DNA of 32,212 bases from positions 1 to 32,212 of IMG/VR virus record IMGVR_UViG_3300046170_000177; one strand, written 5' to 3'. The DNA is from a virus. The notes beneath the pieces were generated by a model. That model was not told where the DNA came from. It did not search any database and saw only the letters and a list, made by a program, of their open reading frames with translations. Shown one piece after another: positions 16,411 to 23,803 of the stretch. Numbering within the stretch: the first letter of the stretch is position 1; the number at the start of each line of letters is the position of its first letter. The translations under genes and the position numbers were made by a program.

Positions 16411-16432
16411 CAATAACAAAATACAGATAGCA

Positions 16433-16639
16433 ATGACTGGAACACTTAGAACTATAGAATGCAAAGACTGGAAAGATGAACCCATTACTTATTATGAAAT
16501 GGATTTAAAATTCCAACACGCCTACCATAACTTTACCTACTTCAGCTTAGAAGGGGAAAGCATGATTGGATTCACGGACCGTATTAGATACGAAGTACGT
16601 AAAATGTATGGCAAAGAACTCACATGGGTAGAAGAATGA
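16433..16639 (+). CDS. Small early hypothetical protein, 68 aa
   Basis: Leader AATAACAAAATACAGATAGCA before the ATG. Tyr/Phe-rich beta-like middle (YYEMDLKFQHAYHNFTYFSL) followed by a helix (FTDRIRYEVRKMYGKEL). No family recognised. It overlaps the next gene by ATGA if that gene starts at 16636. Confidence 0.6.
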   Translation: MTGTLRTIECKDWKDEPITYYEMDLKFQHAYHNFTYFSLEGESMIGFTDRIRYEVRKMYGKELTWVEE

Positions 16640-16818
16640 TTAAATGCGAATGTTCAGACGAAGAACTAGAAATAGAAGATTTAGAAATCGAAGATAATAG
16701 CTTTAGCCATGCCTTCGGTACTGAATACGACTATGAAGTCGTTTGCCCTAACTGTCAAGCATCTATGGGCGAATTTGCAAGCGTAGAAGAAGTTATAGAA
16801 GCTAAACAAGGATATTAA
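16636..16818 (+). CDS. Small zinc-ribbon-like protein, 60 aa
   Basis: The start at 16636 is chosen for its ATGA overlap; an ATG at 16624 would add four residues. The product has an N-terminal CEC, an acidic stretch (DEELEIEDLEIEDNS) and VVCPNCQA near residue 41, so two Cys pairs could bind one zinc. Family not recognised; acidic zinc-ribbon proteins of this size are often regulators or adaptors. Confidence 0.55.
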   Translation: MIKCECSDEELEIEDLEIEDNSFSHAFGTEYDYEVVCPNCQASMGEFASVEEVIEAKQGY

Positions 16819-16819
16819 T

Positions 16820-17008
16820 ATGAAAGCACAAAAAGAAGAACAAGAAATATGGGAATGGCTTCAAGATAAGCACGTTCCAGACCTAGCAAGAAAAACTGGA
16901 CTAGGTACAACGCCTATTTATTATTTTAAGAATGGTAAAGCTAAAAATGCTAGCTTCCAGTTAATACGTTCACTTCAATTAATAAAGGAAAAAGAATGTA
17001 CACCTTAG
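16820..17008 (+). CDS. Small HTH-like protein, 62 aa (paralogue of 10911 gene)
   Basis: 62 residues; EIWEWLQDKHVPDLARKTGL then GTTPIYYFKNG and a terminal IRSLQLIKEK resemble a small helix-turn-helix fold, and align along the length with the 10911-11105 product. Starts one base after the previous stop. Candidate DNA-binding regulator. Confidence 0.6.
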   Translation: MKAQKEEQEIWEWLQDKHVPDLARKTGLGTTPIYYFKNGKAKNASFQLIRSLQLIKEKECTP

Positions 17009-17097
17009 CACTAGATGCCTTTAAACGATTTGAACAATGCGTTACTGGTGAACTAGAAGATAACCACGTAGGAACTGATTGCAGAATTTTGCGATAA
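16996..17097 (+). CDS. Possible small protein, 33 aa
   Basis: An ATG inside the end of the previous gene opens a 33-residue frame (starts MYTLALDAFKRFEQC) ending two bases before the next ATG. Overlap and tight spacing are typical of this operon, but the product is very short and has no recognised family. Confidence 0.45.
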   Translation: MYTLALDAFKRFEQCVTGELEDNHVGTDCRILR

Positions 17098-17098
17098 G

Positions 17099-17317
17099 AT
17101 GAACATAGGCTTTGATACTTTGTTTATTAAAAGTAGAAAGTCTAAGTTTGTTAATTACCGTTCACTATTTTTTAACTGGGTAAGCCTAAGTCATATAGAA
17201 CTTGCACGGTTGTTTAATATGCACCATTCTAGTATTATGCACTTAAGGCAAGACCATGCTAATAGATTGAAGTACGACAATCAGTATAAAGATTTACACA
17301 AAAGATTGAATTTTTAG
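17099..17317 (+). CDS. DnaA domain IV-like HTH protein, 72 aa
   Basis: Residues ~28-70 read VSLSHIELARLFNMHHSSIM then HLRQDHANRLKYDNQYKDLH. This matches the layout of the DnaA C-terminal DNA-binding domain: a helix ending in the G/N-x-H/D-H-S-S/T-I/V signature and a terminal helix with D..y..L...L. It lacks the ATPase domain. Stand-alone DnaA-C-like proteins in phages may bind DnaA boxes or act as transcription regulators. It is the last gene before a strong terminator and the portal gene. Confidence 0.65.
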   Translation: MNIGFDTLFIKSRKSKFVNYRSLFFNWVSLSHIELARLFNMHHSSIMHLRQDHANRLKYDNQYKDLHKRLNF

Positions 17318-17342
17318 TAGAATCATTAACTCTGTAGATATG

Positions 17343-17375
17343 CCACTTGGTGTGAAAGTCAAGTGGTTTTTTTTT
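17343..17375 (+). terminator. Rho-independent terminator before the portal gene
   Basis: CCACTTG (17343-17349) pairs perfectly with CAAGTGG (17360-17366) across a 10-base loop, followed by nine T. It separates the early small-gene block from the late head genes. Confidence 0.9.
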
Positions 17376-17402
17376 GCTTATTTCAATAGTTGTAAATATT
17401 TG
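17373..17402 (+). promoter_or_regulatory. Candidate Bacteroidetes-type promoter for portal/lysis genes
   Basis: TTTG at 17373-17376 (overlapping the terminator T run), 18-base spacer, AATATTTG at 17395-17402, 30 bases before the portal ATG. The -7 box misses the first T of TAnnTTTG, so this is moderate support. Confidence 0.45.
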
Positions 17403-17432
17403 TTAATTTAACTGCAACTTAAAAAGTAAATT

Positions 17433-18827
17433 ATGGCTCTATCTGACCTTCTACCTTTTGCTAGGACAAAAGCACCCAACACCAACTTGGTGAACGAATT
17501 AAACAGACAGTTATTTAGATTTCATAGGGGTATGCCTATTAGTCTGGATGATACCCAGAACGCTTATGTAGAAGATGGGTATGAATTAAATCCCGATGTT
17601 TATAGCGTTGTTAATGGAATCACAAAAGCGGCATCAGCCGTGCCACCCGTAGTTCAGGTTGTTAAGAACGAAGCAAAAGCACTTAAGTATAAAAGGCTAG
17701 CTTCTACAAATCGTGATAAGGCAAAGCAATCAACGATTGATAATCTTCTTGAATTAAAGAATGAAGCATTTGATGAAGTGCATGATGAACGTGACCCACT
17801 TTTTAAGTTGATGACCCGACCGAATCCATTGCAAGGTTACCCAGAATGGTACGAGAACATGAAGGGCTTTCAGCTTATAACGGGTAATGCCTATACGCAT
17901 TTTGTGCAGTTGGGCGATGGCACAGTTGGTGAGATGTGGGTAATGCCTTCACAGTTTACAAAGATAGTGGCAGACCCAACGTATGAAAGCCTTATCAAAG
18001 GCTATATCATAGATATGTACGGGCAAGATGGGCATCAGCTACCTGCTGAAACTGTTATACATTGGAAATATTGGAATCCAGACTATGATTCAGTTGGTTC
18101 ACATCTTTATGGTATGAGTCCACTAAAAGCGGCAAGGCGTTCCATACGATTGGGCAACGATGGTGATATGGCTTTAAGTAAAGCCTTAAAAAATGGTGGT
18201 GCTAGTGGGGTGGTTTATCCTACCGACCCAGACCTTGAGCAATTAACACCAATGCAACGTAGTCAGCTAGAAAACTACTTACGTGATATGCAAGGACCAA
18301 GTAATTATAAGTCTTGGCTAGTGTCTAGTGTTAAGCTAGGATTTGAAAAGTTCGGCATACCACCAGTTGATTTAGAAATCATTGAAGCAGGCAAGATGAC
18401 CCAACGGGATATATGTAATGTTTTTAATTTCCCTAGTGAATTATTGAATGACCCAGACAACAAAACCAACGCCAACAAAGAGCAATCTCGCAAGCAGTTG
18501 TATATGGATAATGTAATCCCAGAACTTACACGGGATTATTCAGAATTGAATCGTTCTTTAGTTCCGTTATTTAATGAAGCAACTGGTAAAAAATATCATT
18601 TAGATTTTGATGTACAAGCTATTGATGCGTTGAATAAAGACAATAGTGAAAAGGTAGATTGGTTAAATAAAGCTTGGTGGCTAACTGCTGATGAAAAGCG
18701 TATCGAAATGGGCTACCAACCAGTTGGGGACAATAACAGATACATCCCAATGAATCTAATACCAGATGCGACTAATGAACTAACTGATGAAGATATTAAA
18801 ATGTTAAAGAATGAATACGGGTCTTAA
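17433..18827 (+). CDS. Portal protein
   Basis: 464 residues. HK97/SPP1-type portal features in order: ELNPDVYSVVNGITKAASAV (residues ~50-70), DPLFKLMTRPNPLQGYPEWY, LITGNAYTHFV, EMWVMPSQFTKIV, VIHWKYWNPD, HLYGMSPLKAARRSI and the FNFPSELLND stretch near 330-340. Portals form the dodecameric ring at the capsid vertex through which DNA passes. The gene is complete, unlike the neighbouring terminase genes. The endolysin gene overlaps its last 17 bases. Confidence 0.93.
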   Translation: MALSDLLPFARTKAPNTNLVNELNRQLFRFHRGMPISLDDTQNAYVEDGYELNPDVYSVVNGITKAASAVPPVVQVVKNEAKALKYKRLASTNRDKAKQSTIDNLLELKNEAFDEVHDERDPLFKLMTRPNPLQGYPEWYENMKGFQLITGNAYTHFVQLGDGTVGEMWVMPSQFTKIVADPTYESLIKGYIIDMYGQDGHQLPAETVIHWKYWNPDYDSVGSHLYGMSPLKAARRSIRLGNDGDMALSKALKNGGASGVVYPTDPDLEQLTPMQRSQLENYLRDMQGPSNYKSWLVSSVKLGFEKFGIPPVDLEIIEAGKMTQRDICNVFNFPSELLNDPDNKTNANKEQSRKQLYMDNVIPELTRDYSELNRSLVPLFNEATGKKYHLDFDVQAIDALNKDNSEKVDWLNKAWWLTADEKRIEMGYQPVGDNNRYIPMNLIPDATNELTDEDIKMLKNEYGS

Positions 18828-19182
18828 ATATTTTTCACAATCAGATTTTGACAAATGCAATCCACCCTGCAAGCTAGAAGAAATGAATGAAAAATTCATG
18901 AAGAAGATAGATATAGCAAGGATGGTTGCTAAGATACCATTTATACCGACATCGGGCTTTAGAAGCGAAGAATGGGAGCAAGAGCAAGGCAGGGATGGAA
19001 CAAGTAGCCACACAAAAGGCATGGCTATAGACTTAAAGGCTCAAGATAGTCTTACTAGATATAAAATAATAAATTCCTTACTTTCTGTTGGTTTGAATCG
19101 CATCGGTATCGGAAAGAATTTCATTCATGTTGATATGGATAAAGATAAAGCATCAAACGTAATCTGGCACTATTATGACTGA
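18811..19182 (+). CDS. Endolysin, peptidase M15 family
   Basis: 123 residues of M15 (D-Ala-D-Ala carboxypeptidase/endolysin) type: YFSQSDFDKCN, FIPTSGFRSEEW, SSHTKGMAIDL (zinc ligands His67 and Asp74), LNRIGIG and FIHVDMDKD (His106; Asp108) with a terminal VIWHYYD. The family cleaves peptide cross-links in peptidoglycan, so this is the lysis enzyme. No signal peptide is visible, so release by a holin is expected; two holin-like genes follow in overlap. Lysis genes between portal and the next head gene are an unusual position. Confidence 0.9.
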   Translation: MNTGLKYFSQSDFDKCNPPCKLEEMNEKFMKKIDIARMVAKIPFIPTSGFRSEEWEQEQGRDGTSSHTKGMAIDLKAQDSLTRYKIINSLLSVGLNRIGIGKNFIHVDMDKDKASNVIWHYYD

Positions 19183-19441
19183 CCAAGAATTTAAAGACCT
19201 AAAATTTAAAGTAAATAACCTTGAAGCTATGATTGAGTTGCTTGCTAAAGATATACAAGATATAAAAGAAGCATTACTAGGTAATGAGTTTGGTCAGGAA
19301 GGTCTTGTAAAAAAAGTAACAAATAACGAAAAACAAATAGCTGAACTGGTTAAGTTTAAGCAAAAGATTATAGCTTGGGCAACTGGTGCAGGCTTAGGGT
19401 CAAGTGCTTTATTTAACGCTATATCGGAGATGATGAAATGA
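19175..19441 (+). CDS. Holin-like/XhlA-like protein, 88 aa
   Basis: A coiled-coil-rich N-terminal region (residues ~5-60, with VNNLEAMIELLAKDIQDIKE) is followed by one moderately hydrophobic segment (IIAWATGAGLGSSALFNAI, ~64-82). This layout resembles XhlA-type haemolysin/holin accessory proteins that act with holin and endolysin. It overlaps the endolysin and the next gene by 8 and 4 bases. Family assigned from architecture. Confidence 0.65.
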   Translation: MTDQEFKDLKFKVNNLEAMIELLAKDIQDIKEALLGNEFGQEGLVKKVTNNEKQIAELVKFKQKIIAWATGAGLGSSALFNAISEMMK

Positions 19442-19749
19442 AAAAACCTATTAAGGACTGGAAACTTGTACGTATCATATCCGAAGTTGCCGAAGGAAAA
19501 AACAAAGCAGGGCAAGTGTTGCACGGAGCATTGGATATTTTGCCCTTGCCTAATCAGTTCATCGGTAAAGCACTCAAAGCAGTTGTTGCAGGCGAATGGA
19601 ATCAAACTAAAAACGAACTTCTTGAAGCTTTTACGCTTCGTAATATTGTGGCTATAGGACTTACAACTGCACTTATTATGGGTTGGCTTAGTGCTGATGA
19701 TGTAGAAAAATTCAGCCAAGTATTACAAGAACTTCTTAATGGACTTTGA
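19438..19749 (+). CDS. Putative holin, 103 aa
   Basis: 103 residues: a charged N-terminal half with a conserved-looking ALDILPLPNQFIGKALKAVV segment and one transmembrane helix (NIVAIGLTTALIMGWLS, ~69-85), then a short helical tail. Its place directly after the endolysin and XhlA-like genes, with ATGA overlap, supports a holin role: opening the inner membrane at lysis. A perfect terminator follows. Confidence 0.65.
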   Translation: MKKPIKDWKLVRIISEVAEGKNKAGQVLHGALDILPLPNQFIGKALKAVVAGEWNQTKNELLEAFTLRNIVAIGLTTALIMGWLSADDVEKFSQVLQELLNGL

Positions 19750-19768
19750 CTTTTATTTTGTTATCTAT

Positions 19769-19800
19769 ACCCTAGGCTCTGAAAAGGTCTAGGGTTTTTT
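19769..19800 (+). terminator. Rho-independent terminator after the lysis genes
   Basis: ACCCTAG (19769-19775) pairs with CTAGGGT (19789-19795), then a T run. The next gene's ATG is only four bases past the T run, so the hairpin also lies in that gene's 5' region. Confidence 0.85.
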
Positions 19801-19804
19801 ATTT

Positions 19805-20620
19805 ATGCCAATACCTAAGACAAATATCGAATCTTATAAAAAATACATGACATGGAAGGCTTACGATAACAAGATAAAATCTTTTGAAAAATACGCAGAA
19901 AGAATTTTTTATCGGGCTCTTCGTAATCAGTTGAAACAATATTTAGATGAAGTAAAAAAACGTGATAAGATAGATATTGATTTAGAAGGCATCATTACCG
20001 TAGAACCTATGCTTGATGCTTACAAAAAAGTCTATACACGGGTGATGAAAGTGTTTGGTCAAGAAACACTTGCTAATCTAAAAGAATCAATGAAGAAAGA
20101 AGTAAGTGTTGATTGGGATGTTTTAATCGCACAATGGCTTGCAGGAAATGAAGTTTTAAACCCTTCAGATACTACCAGTAAGATTGTAATGGTAACGGAA
20201 TCAACTAAAAGGGGTGTTCGGAAAGCAGTTGAAGTAGCATTAAAAGAAGGGACAAGCGTACAAAGATTTGCAAAAGAATTAAGCTATATGCCAGACTTTA
20301 GTTATAGAAGGGGGGTATTGATAGCCCGTACTGAATTAGTATCAGCTTCTAATGCAGGTTCTGTTTTAGGCGCACAAGCTTCGGGTGTTCCCACAAAGAA
20401 GGTATGGTTATCAACTCAAGATGATAGGGTACGTGATACGCATTTAGCAGTTGATGGTCAAACGGTTGTAAACTTAGAATCAACTTTTGAAGTACCTAAT
20501 ATTGAAGGGTTTACAGATAAAATGCAATATCCTGGCGATTCTTCACTAGGTGCTTTACCAAGCAATACAATTAACTGCCGTTGTACTGTTATCTACGAAC
20601 CTTATGACGATAATATTTAG
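19805..20620 (+). CDS. Minor head protein, Mu F/SPP1 gp7-like
   Basis: 271 residues. The N-terminal 150 residues are helical. The C-terminal domain has RRGVLIARTELVSASNAGS, then VWLSTQDDRVRDTHLAVDGQ, a spacer, and INCRCTV (Cys258, Cys260). This is the phage Mu F-like head morphogenesis domain. Such proteins enter the procapsid with the portal and may leave with the DNA. The gene begins just after the lysis terminator, so its promoter is unclear; a TTTG 22 bases before TATACCCT may give a weak promoter upstream of the hairpin. Confidence 0.88.
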   Translation: MPIPKTNIESYKKYMTWKAYDNKIKSFEKYAERIFYRALRNQLKQYLDEVKKRDKIDIDLEGIITVEPMLDAYKKVYTRVMKVFGQETLANLKESMKKEVSVDWDVLIAQWLAGNEVLNPSDTTSKIVMVTESTKRGVRKAVEVALKEGTSVQRFAKELSYMPDFSYRRGVLIARTELVSASNAGSVLGAQASGVPTKKVWLSTQDDRVRDTHLAVDGQTVVNLESTFEVPNIEGFTDKMQYPGDSSLGALPSNTINCRCTVIYEPYDDNI

Positions 20621-21248
20621 CTACAATAGACCTGCTATGTTAGCAAAGGTCATTGAACAATGCCCAGAAAAACCTATAGTTATAGACGATGGTAGTGATT
20701 TTGACCCTATGCCCTTCGTGGGTATGTGCGAGTTTCACAGACTAGAACACAAAGGGAAAGAACAATACTTTCTTAATTGGCAATATGCTTTTGAAGTGTG
20801 CAAGCAGTCTAATCACGATTTCTTTTTATTCTTGCCAGATGATTTTTTGCAAATAGACTTTGACACGATTCATAAACTGCATTCACAAATTAAGGGCAAG
20901 TACGCTTACAATCTTTTAAATGATGGCAGACCTAAAATCTGGACCTATATAGAACACAAAGAAGTAAAAGTAGAAGGCGTTGATTCTATTCAGGTTAGCT
21001 ATTGTGATGGTGGTTATTTTACAAATAGACAAACATTAGAAGCTATAAATTTTGAACAAGATTTTATTACATCAAGCAGGTTTGGTAGGTCAAAGATTTC
21101 ATCGGGTGTTGGTGAAAGCCAAAGCCGTAAATTATGGAAGCTTGGCATTCCTATGTACATACCTAAAAAATCATTATGTTATCACGGGGAACATGAAAGT
21201 GTAATGCACCCAGAACTAAGAAAAGAACAACCACTTATAAGCTTATGA
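20604..21248 (+). CDS. Glycosyltransferase-like protein 1
   Basis: 214 residues from ATG 20604; earlier in-frame codons lie inside the Mu F-like gene. GT-A-like features: MTIIFSYNRPAMLAKVIEQC at the start, IVIDDGSD (~30-37), and FFLFLPDDFLQID (~74-86) with the acidic DD pair expected to bind metal and the sugar nucleotide, then GYFTNRQTLEAI. These suggest transfer of sugar from a nucleotide donor, but the acceptor is unknown; virion protein or host surface modification are both possible. Overlaps both neighbours. Confidence 0.7.
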   Translation: MTIIFSYNRPAMLAKVIEQCPEKPIVIDDGSDFDPMPFVGMCEFHRLEHKGKEQYFLNWQYAFEVCKQSNHDFFLFLPDDFLQIDFDTIHKLHSQIKGKYAYNLLNDGRPKIWTYIEHKEVKVEGVDSIQVSYCDGGYFTNRQTLEAINFEQDFITSSRFGRSKISSGVGESQSRKLWKLGIPMYIPKKSLCYHGEHESVMHPELRKEQPLISL

Positions 21249-21421
21249 ATAAATTAGGATTGGTTGCAGGCATAGCTTGTTTAATATTGTCTGCATTTTA
21301 TGACTGGCAATTAGTAATAATACTTACCTTGTTTTTTATTGCATTAAAAAGTGATATAGTAATTTTATTAGAATCAAAGTTTGATGTATTTATTAAACAG
21401 TTGATAGATTCACAAAAATGA
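21245..21421 (+). CDS. Small two-pass membrane protein, 58 aa
   Basis: ATGA overlap with the first glycosyltransferase-like gene and a 4-base overlap with the second. Two hydrophobic segments (GLVAGIACLILSAF at ~5-18 and WQLVIILTLFFIAL at ~21-34) followed by a charged amphipathic tail. It may anchor or assist the flanking sugar transferases at the membrane (inference), or be a small membrane protein of unrelated function. Confidence 0.6.
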   Translation: MNKLGLVAGIACLILSAFYDWQLVIILTLFFIALKSDIVILLESKFDVFIKQLIDSQK

Positions 21422-22086
21422 TTACTGCCAACCTTGCCACAATAGAAGCACGTAAAGAAAACCTACAACAAGTAGTAGACTCTTTAAGGCATCAAGTTGA
21501 TAAGGTTCGTGTCTATGGTAACGACTACCAACCAGAATTAGAAGGCGATAATGTAGAAGTCTATACTGGTCCAGACTACACAGATAATGCCAAGTTTTTT
21601 TGGCTACCCATAAGCAAGGGTATCTACCTTTCTTGTGATGATGATATTATCTATCCACCAGACTATGTAGAAACGATTGTCAAGGGATTGAAGAAGTATC
21701 CTAATACTTGGGTAACATTTCATGGTAGAAGGCTTAAGGGATTAAATTTACCCTATTATAGTGGGCATGACAGTTACCCTTGCTTGCGTACAGTTCCCTA
21801 TGATTATGAAATCCATGTGGCAGGTACGGGTGTTAGTGCTTTCCATACTGATACGATAAAGTTTGACCCACTTACATGGAAAGAATACAAGATGGCTGAT
21901 ATAATGGCTAGCTTAGAATTAGCGAAAAAGGGGACAAGGGTCATTTGTTTGGCACATAAAGAATATTGGCTTAAAATGACCGAATCTTCAAAAAATCAAT
22001 CTATTTTTATAAGCGAGCGAAGAAATTCAAAAAGACAAGATGAACTAGCTAATGTGATTTATGAACTTGTTTCCAGAAACAAATAG
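21418..22086 (+). CDS. Glycosyltransferase-like protein 2
   Basis: 222 residues. GT-A/GT2-like features: MITANLATIEARKENLQQVV at the start, KVRVYGNDY, GIYLSCDDDIIYPPDYVETI (~82-101) with the DDD metal-binding motif, and VAGTGVSAFHTDTIKFDP. The C-terminal region is basic and probably helical. Together with the gene at 20604 it forms a sugar-modification pair inside the head operon. The acceptor cannot be read from the sequence. Confidence 0.75.
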   Translation: MITANLATIEARKENLQQVVDSLRHQVDKVRVYGNDYQPELEGDNVEVYTGPDYTDNAKFFWLPISKGIYLSCDDDIIYPPDYVETIVKGLKKYPNTWVTFHGRRLKGLNLPYYSGHDSYPCLRTVPYDYEIHVAGTGVSAFHTDTIKFDPLTWKEYKMADIMASLELAKKGTRVICLAHKEYWLKMTESSKNQSIFISERRNSKRQDELANVIYELVSRNK

Positions 22087-22174
22087 CAAACATTAGCAAA
22101 GCTTGTATATCAGTTTTATCGACTGCCCAATTATTATCTAATTGTTCTTGCACTCTATCTATTAGTTTTTCCAT
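22049..22174 (-). CDS. Possible only minus-strand gene, 41 aa
   Basis: From an ATG whose complement is at 22172-22174, a 41-residue frame runs leftward (MEKLIDRVQEQLDNNWAVDK, then IQALLMFAICFWKQVHKSH) and ends 38 bases inside the glycosyltransferase 2 gene. Most of it lies in the 178-base gap without a + strand gene, and its codons are like those of the genome (AAA, GAT, CAA, TTA). No promoter is clear on this strand. It could also be chance. Confidence 0.35.
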   Translation of the reverse strand: MEKLIDRVQEQLDNNWAVDKTDIQALLMFAICFWKQVHKSH

Positions 22175-22214
22175 TACTTTAAAAATTAAAGGTTTAGACA
22201 ATGTAAGATACTGA

Positions 22215-22247
22215 ATTGTTAAATGGTGTAAAAAATTTGTATTTTTG
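22215..22247 (+). promoter_or_regulatory. Bacteroidetes-type promoter for protease and capsid genes
   Basis: ATTG at 22215-22218, a 21-base spacer and TATTTTTG at 22240-22247, an exact match to TAnnTTTG, 17 bases before the protease start. It would give capsid genes their own strong late transcript. Confidence 0.65.
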
Positions 22248-22264
22248 TACCAAACCATTTTTGT

Positions 22265-23803
22265 ATGACTTACAACGATTATCCCAAAGCCGCAACTAAT
22301 AACGCCAAACGTGCATTAAAGTACCGTGAAGAATCTGGCAACCCTAAAGGATGTGGTACACCAGTTGGGTGGGCTAGGGCTAACCAGTTGGCAAAGGGTG
22401 AAGCGTTAAGCGAAGATACTGTAAAGCGTATGGCTTCTTTTAATCGGCACAGACAACACAAAGATGTTCCTTATGAAGATGGGTGTGGTGGATTAATGTG
22501 GGATGCTTGGGGTGGCACAGAAGGCGTAGATTGGGCGATACGTAAATCAAAACAAATTGATGAAGAAAAGAAACGTATAGAAATAGAATACGTGGAAAAA
22601 GGCTTGATGGACACTTTACGTGATAAAGCCAAAGAACATAATGATGAAGTAGGTGATGTTGCTTCTAAAAGAACAACTGCTTCAACTCTAAAAAAAGTAT
22701 ATGACCGTGGCATTGGTGCTTACCGTACTAATCCACAATCTGTACGACCATCTGTATCAACTGCACAACAATGGGCTATGGCAAGAGTAAATTCTTTTCT
22801 ATACGCCTTAAGAAATGGAAGATATAGAAGTGGTAAACATGACACAGACTTATTACCAGAATCACACCCTATGAGTTCAAAAAATCATCACGAAGAAATG
22901 GAAACAAAAGAACCACAAGTGTCTTACTTCAGAACAGAAGAAGAAGCTGAAGAATATGCTGAATTTTTAGGATGTCGTGGAACACACACGCATACAATGG
23001 ATGGTGAAACCTTTTACATGGCTTGTAGTAGCCACGAAACAAACTTACAACTAGAAGAACAACGACAAGGTAAAAATATGAACTTACCATGGATTACTAA
23101 AGACACTAATGCTACGATTAAAGGCGTAGATGTAGAAAAAAGAATAGTCGAAGGATATTATTCTGTCTTTGACTTTAAAGATTCTGATGGGGATGTAATT
23201 CTTAAGGGTGCATACGAAAAGACCCTGCAAGAAAATGGTCCTAATGGTAAGAACAGAATCATGCACCTTTATCAGCATGACCCATTACAAGTACTAGGCA
23301 AGCCCATGACATTGATAGAAGATTCTAAGGGCTTGTATTTCCGTACTATGATTTCTGACACAGAATTAGGAACGGATGTTCTCAAACTTTACCGTGATGG
23401 AATACTTAAAGAGCATTCAGTTGGTATTAACTTTATCCAACGTGATTATAGCCAAGAAGATGATGCCTACATCGTTAAAGAATGCAAGATGTGGGAAGGC
23501 TCAACAGTAACTTGGGGAGCAAATGAAATGGCTATAGGTGGTATGGCTAAAGGGTCTATCAAGAACCAAGTAGAAAAATACAAAGAACTTTCTAAAGCCT
23601 TCTATTCGGGTGATTATACCGATGAAACATTTAGGCTAATAGAAGCACAACTTAAACACATCGAACAATCGTTTAAAGATTCACTTCAAACCAAGAAGCC
23701 GGTTCAAGCCACTTTAAAGAATGAAGCCGAACTGATTGAAAATGTATTTAAACAATTCAACAATCAACTAAAAATCGAAAAGGAGTTCAAACAATGGACT
23801 TAG
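22265..23803 (+). CDS. Prohead protease (S78) fused behind an N-terminal accessory region
   Basis: 512 residues in three parts. Residues ~1-100 (KAATNNAKRALKYREESGNP, GTPVGWARANQLAKGEALS, GCGGLMWDAWGG) and ~145-205 (GIGAYRTNPQSVRPSVSTAQ, WAMARVNSFLYALRNGRY) match regions often found beside phage head genes. Residues ~285-430 are an HK97-type prohead protease: RIVEGYYSVFDFKDSDGDVI, YQHDP with His338, and KEHSVGINF with Ser385. It trims the capsid protein scaffold domain during maturation. An internal ATG at 23078 (residue 272, MNLPWITKD) could start a separate protease-only form. It overlaps the capsid gene by 10 bases. Confidence 0.85.
   Translation: MTYNDYPKAATNNAKRALKYREESGNPKGCGTPVGWARANQLAKGEALSEDTVKRMASFNRHRQHKDVPYEDGCGGLMWDAWGGTEGVDWAIRKSKQIDEEKKRIEIEYVEKGLMDTLRDKAKEHNDEVGDVASKRTTASTLKKVYDRGIGAYRTNPQSVRPSVSTAQQWAMARVNSFLYALRNGRYRSGKHDTDLLPESHPMSSKNHHEEMETKEPQVSYFRTEEEAEEYAEFLGCRGTHTHTMDGETFYMACSSHETNLQLEEQRQGKNMNLPWITKDTNATIKGVDVEKRIVEGYYSVFDFKDSDGDVILKGAYEKTLQENGPNGKNRIMHLYQHDPLQVLGKPMTLIEDSKGLYFRTMISDTELGTDVLKLYRDGILKEHSVGINFIQRDYSQEDDAYIVKECKMWEGSTVTWGANEMAIGGMAKGSIKNQVEKYKELSKAFYSGDYTDETFRLIEAQLKHIEQSFKDSLQTKKPVQATLKNEAELIENVFKQFNNQLKIEKEFKQWT

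Noticed and set aside
19294-19719. Leftward open frame over the holin genes
   Set aside because: Shadow of two overlapping + strand genes; Cys/Phe-rich composition unlike the other proteins.
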